Positions 60,201-64,000 of a stretch of DNA of 64,000 nt are shown here, piece after piece (position 1 is the first letter of the stretch; each line of letters begins with the position of its first letter). The DNA comes from Cladorhizidae sp. MBARI D1340-BT2 (lineage: Eukaryota > Porifera > Demospongiae > Poecilosclerida > Cladorhizidae). A program made the translations under genes and the position numbers. The notes beneath the pieces were generated by a model. The model searched no databases. It was not told the DNA's origin and saw nothing but the letters and a program-made list of their open reading frames with translations. The DNA lies in the NCBI GenBank assembly GCA_028752905.1, contig JAQNBH010000013.1, positions 28,702,739 through 28,766,738 on the forward strand, written 5' to 3'.

Positions 60201-61870
60201 CACACACACACACCTTTATCAGTCCACATCACACACACACACCTCTATCAGTCCTCATGACACACACACACCTCTATCAGTCCTCATCACACACACACAC
60301 ACACCTCTATCAGTCCTCATCACACACACACACACCTCTATCAGTCCACATGTCACACACACACCTCTATCAGTCCTCATCACACACACACACCTCTATC
60401 AGTCCACATCACACACACACACACCTCTATCAGTCCACATCACACACACACACCTCTATCAGTCCTCATCACACACACACACACCTCTATCAGTCCTATC
60501 ACACACACACACACCTCTATCACTCCTCATCACACACACACCTCTATCAGTCCACATGACACACACACACACCTCTATCACTCCTCATCACACACACACA
60601 CCTCTATCAGTCCTCACACACACACACACACCTCTATCAGTCCTCATCACACACACACACCTCTATCAGTCCTCATCACACACACTCACACACCTCTATC
60701 AGTCCTCATCACACACACACACCTCTATCAGTCCTCATGACACACACACACACCTCTATCAGTCCTCATCACACACACACACCTCTATCAGTCCTCATCA
60801 CACACACACACCTCTATCAGTCCTCATGACACACACACACACCTCTATCAGTCCTCATCACACACACACACACACCTCTATCAGTCCTCATCACACACAC
60901 ACACACACACCTCTATCAGTCCTCACACACACACACACTCTATCAGTCCTCATCACACACACACACACCTCTATCAGTCCTCATCACACACACACACACA
61001 CCTCTATCAGTCCTCACACACACACACACTCTATCAGTCCTCATCACACACACACACACACCTCTATCAGTCCTCATCACACACACACACCTCTATCAGT
61101 CCTCATCACACACACACACCTCTATCAGTCCTCATCACACACACACACACACACCTCTATCAGTCCTCATCACACACACACACCTCTATCAGTCCTCATC
61201 ACACACACACACCTCTATCAGTCCTCATCACACACACACACACACCTCTATCAGTCCTCATGCCACACACACACACCTCTATCAGTCCTCATCACACACA
61301 CACACACCTCTATCAGTCCTCATCACACACACACACACACCTCTATCAGTCCTCATGTCACACACACACACACCTCTATCAGTCATCACACACACACACA
61401 CCTCTATCAGTCCTCATGACACACACACCTCTATCAGTCCTCATGCACACACACACACACCTCTATCAGTCCTCATGCACACACACACACCTCTATCAGT
61501 CCACATGCCACACACACACACCTCTATCAGTCCTCATCACACACACACACCTCTATCAGTCCTCACACACACACCTCTATCAGTCCACATGCACACACAC
61601 ACACACCTTTATCAGTCCTCATGCACACACACACACACCTCTATCAGTCCTCATCACACACACACACACACCTCTATCAGTCCACATGCACACACACACA
61701 CACCTTTATCAGTCCTCATGCACACACACACACACCTCTATCAGTCCTCATCACACACACACACACACCTCTATCAGTCCACATGTCACACACACACACA
61801 CCTCTATCAGTCCTCACGTCACACACACACACACACACACACCTCTATCAGTCCTCATGACACTCTATCA
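57258..61870 (+). repeat. CA-rich minisatellite, part 2, with about 1616-bp higher-order unit
   Basis: More than 150 units of (CA)n CCTCTATCAGTCCTCAT or CCACATGA. The stretch 58219-58407 recurs identically in translation at 59835-60023 (offset 1616), and the surrounding order of variants also matches. The very long plus-strand frame (58058-60559) is a repeat artefact. Confidence 0.96.
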
Positions 61871-61874
61871 GTCG

Positions 61875-62900
61875 AGGAATACTCTCTTCACAAATTCTCC
61901 ATGATCTCAAAAGTTGTCATCCTGCATGCATTTTAATCTCAAAATTCCCTTTTCCTTTTTTTGGTTTATCATTTTGTCTCGTGTATTATTATACAAAAAA
62001 GTGTTTTTATAGTATATATAATTATGAGCACTTGCAGCTGAACCTTACTCGATGGTCTCTCCCAATTAAGGAAGTCGGGATAAAATGCCAAGGAAGATGT
62101 TTAGGAGTCCAAGAATGAAAAACAGCCACCATCCAGCAATAAAGAAGGTGAGAGTTACTAGAAGTCTATAGACTTGTAGCTTAGATAGCTTAAATGTTAA
62201 TGGCTACTAGCAGGTTACCACACACACACAGGAACTACAGCTAGTCTCTCTGAGCCTTTCTCACCAACTTCTGAGACTCCTGCAGCTCCCTCATCCTCCC
62301 CTCCTGCAGCATCCCTCCCATCCTCCCATCCTGCATCCCTCCCATCCTCCCCTCCTCCCCTCCTGCATCCCTCCCATCCTGCACCCCTCCCATCTTCCCC
62401 TCCTCCTGCATCCCTCCCCCCATCAACTCCCATTAACTCTCAAGATACCAATAAAATTCCCTAGTATGGGAAACTTTTTCCCAAGGAAGTTTTCCTGGTG
62501 CAGATTGGCAAGTGTGGATGTGCACTAGATACACTTTAATGATGCTCTTTTTCTTTTGATTAGAGCTTTAGGTTGCAAGCCTCCCCACAACACTTTAACA
62601 TTATTTACAGGCAAGTGGTAAAACCAGAATATCCTGCAGCGAGTTCAGGAATGATGACCAATCAAAATTGCTGCTTTTGACAGTGTATTCGGAATGTACT
62701 TGCTGTTCGTGATCTTATAAGATGGAGATTTCTCTCAATTAGGTAAAGTCTCGTTTCTTATATTATATATAATAGAATTTTGTCTTGTTTCAATGATCAG
62801 TCAAAGAAGAAGAAGGTACTGAATATGCATCTGGAATGTTTGGGACTGATACCACTGACATTCTTGCTCTGCAAAAAAAAAAAAATAAAATAAATTTTTA
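61875..62900. other. Mostly unique sequence
   Basis: Includes a C/T-rich repeat (62270-62425, TGCATCCCTCCCATCCTCCC). No gene was recognised. Confidence 0.5.
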
Positions 62901-62907
62901 ATCCGAA

Positions 62908-63075
62908 TTCCTGATGAAGGCTCAAGAATCTAGTCGAAACTTCGTGTGAATATAATTTGAAGTTGATTATTGAGAAGGTGATTATTATGTAAACTGAGAG
63001 TCCATTGAAACACAGTTAATATATCAGTGAAGGTGATTATAATGTGACGTCACCTAAGAGTTCATTGAGAGTTTG
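62908..63075. mobile_element. MITE, right half with duplicated outer end
   Basis: CCTGATGAAGGCTC, TCTAGTCGAAACTTCGTGTG and TTGATTATTGAGAAGGTGAT match the right arm. AACTGAGAGTCCATTGA and AAGAGTTCATTGAGAG are two copies of the outer end. The left arm is missing. Confidence 0.75.
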
Positions 63076-63079
63076 TCCA

Positions 63080-63179
63080 TGAGGAATGCCCTGTGAGGAT
63101 TGTTTGAGGAATATTATGTGTTTCTATATGCTGCACAAATCAACCAACCGTAAATGCTAAGTCTGTCATCATCTTATAT

Positions 63180-63211
<32 letters not shown>

Positions 63212-64000
63212 ATAATAAATATAATAATAATAAAATTTAAAAAATAATAAAAAATAAAATAAAATAATATATATTAATTTGTTATTATCTGCTTTTAAAT
63301 TTTTATTTTATTAGTAAGCAAACTTTAACCTCATTATGCCACTTATTTGTATGGTACTTGTATATTTTGAATTCTCTGTGCAATGATGACGCTGTTGGAT
63401 ATTATCAAAGCTCAAATGTATACAGACAAAACTTCTCCCGAAGCAAAATACTTTCTAGCTGTCGGGAATCTACAATTCAGTCACTGCACACTTCCTTATA
63501 ACATCCATCTTGATGCAACCATCATTCACTTGCTATATAGCAGATAGACAAGAGTTTGGGCTGCCCCAAAATAAGACAGTCTTATTAGGTACTTAGCTGT
63601 GGGTGTTGCCATAGCAACTTTTCACACTACTTTGAAGTGGTTCATCAGTCACCTCCTTAAATTTAAGAAGAAAAGCATACAGCAGTTGTTAGAGAAATCA
63701 ACCAGAAAAGTTTGGGACACTACCTTCCCATTACTCCTGTTATGTGGGACACTACCTTCCCATTACTCCTATTATATGGGACACCATCTCTATCCACACT
63801 ATCAACCAGAGTCATAGCTCCTGGGCTAGTGTACCTAGCCCAAACAAGGAAAAACAAACTTCAAGTTGATTGGCAAGAAAGTCTTACATCAACTAAATAA
63901 TCGCACACACTTTGCAAATCATTATTTTGCTGTAATAATCATTCATTCGTGTTTTTCCCCCTTCCTATATAGTCGTCATGTCATTTATTGTTTGTATATA
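63080..64000. other. AT-rich and unique sequence to window end
   Basis: TATATA and AATAATA tracts (63175-63290), then unique DNA. Three copies of a roughly 33-bp repeat lie at 63712-63800 (GGGACACTACCTTCCCATTA). No gene was recognised. Confidence 0.6.

Noticed and set aside
58058..60559. 833-codon open frame (His/Thr/Ser-rich)
   Set aside because: It is a by-product of the CA-rich satellite. All plus frames give similar text, it changes frame with CA-run length, and it has no domain.

Overview
This is nuclear DNA from a multicellular animal. It carries a multi-exon gene of the animal DOCK family with GT-AG introns, hAT, pogo/Tigger and non-LTR (LINE) transposon remnants, palindromic MITEs, and an extreme load of mini- and microsatellites. 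Nothing fixes the species. A marine invertebrate (a sponge is plausible, from frequent words such as TACATGTACA and GCTAGCTAG) is only a guess. I see no prokaryotic genes, CRISPR, rRNA or tRNA.

Positions 1102-25821 (minus strand) hold eleven consecutive coding exons of a DOCK-type Rac/Rap guanine-nucleotide exchange factor. They run from the SH3 domain (25718-25821) through the helical linker to the first half of the DHR-1/C2 phosphoinositide-binding domain (3461-3692 and 1102-1200). Splice sites and codon phases agree at all ten junctions, giving 1454 nt (about 484 codons) with no stop. Sequence words such as YHNNYPKWSE, NIIKK and YRRPYACGVL favour the DOCK3/4 (subfamily B) branch. The start-codon exon was not found. 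The gene leaves the window at its left edge, so the rest of DHR-1 and the catalytic DHR-2 domain lie outside.

The introns of this gene are largely tandem arrays with units of 12-89 bp (for example 42 bp at 2.5-3.4 kb, 82 bp at 4.5-6.5 kb, CAA-rich at 7.2-9.0 kb, 14 bp G-rich at 13.2-14.8 kb, 89 bp at 15.7-16.6 kb, 63 bp at 22.8-25.1 kb). They leave only short unique margins next to the exons.

Positions 26-64 kb contain no recognised host gene. They are satellite arrays (68 bp at 26.5-29.9 kb, 36 bp at 34.2-35.6 kb, 51 bp at 39.8-43.9 kb, CA-rich at 54.9-61.9 kb) separated by decayed transposons. Two hAT elements sit inside tandem repeats: a broken ZNF862-like element at 30161-32902 and a short internally deleted element at 56006-57251. 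A LINE reverse-transcriptase remnant lies at 52.4-53.05 kb and a Tigger remnant at 20.57-21.24 kb. A palindromic MITE family occurs about six times, and at 18.6 kb its centre has become a tandem array. The same 68-bp and 82-bp units recur at distant loci in opposite orientations. Most long open frames in the window come from repeats whose period is a multiple of three and are not annotated as genes.
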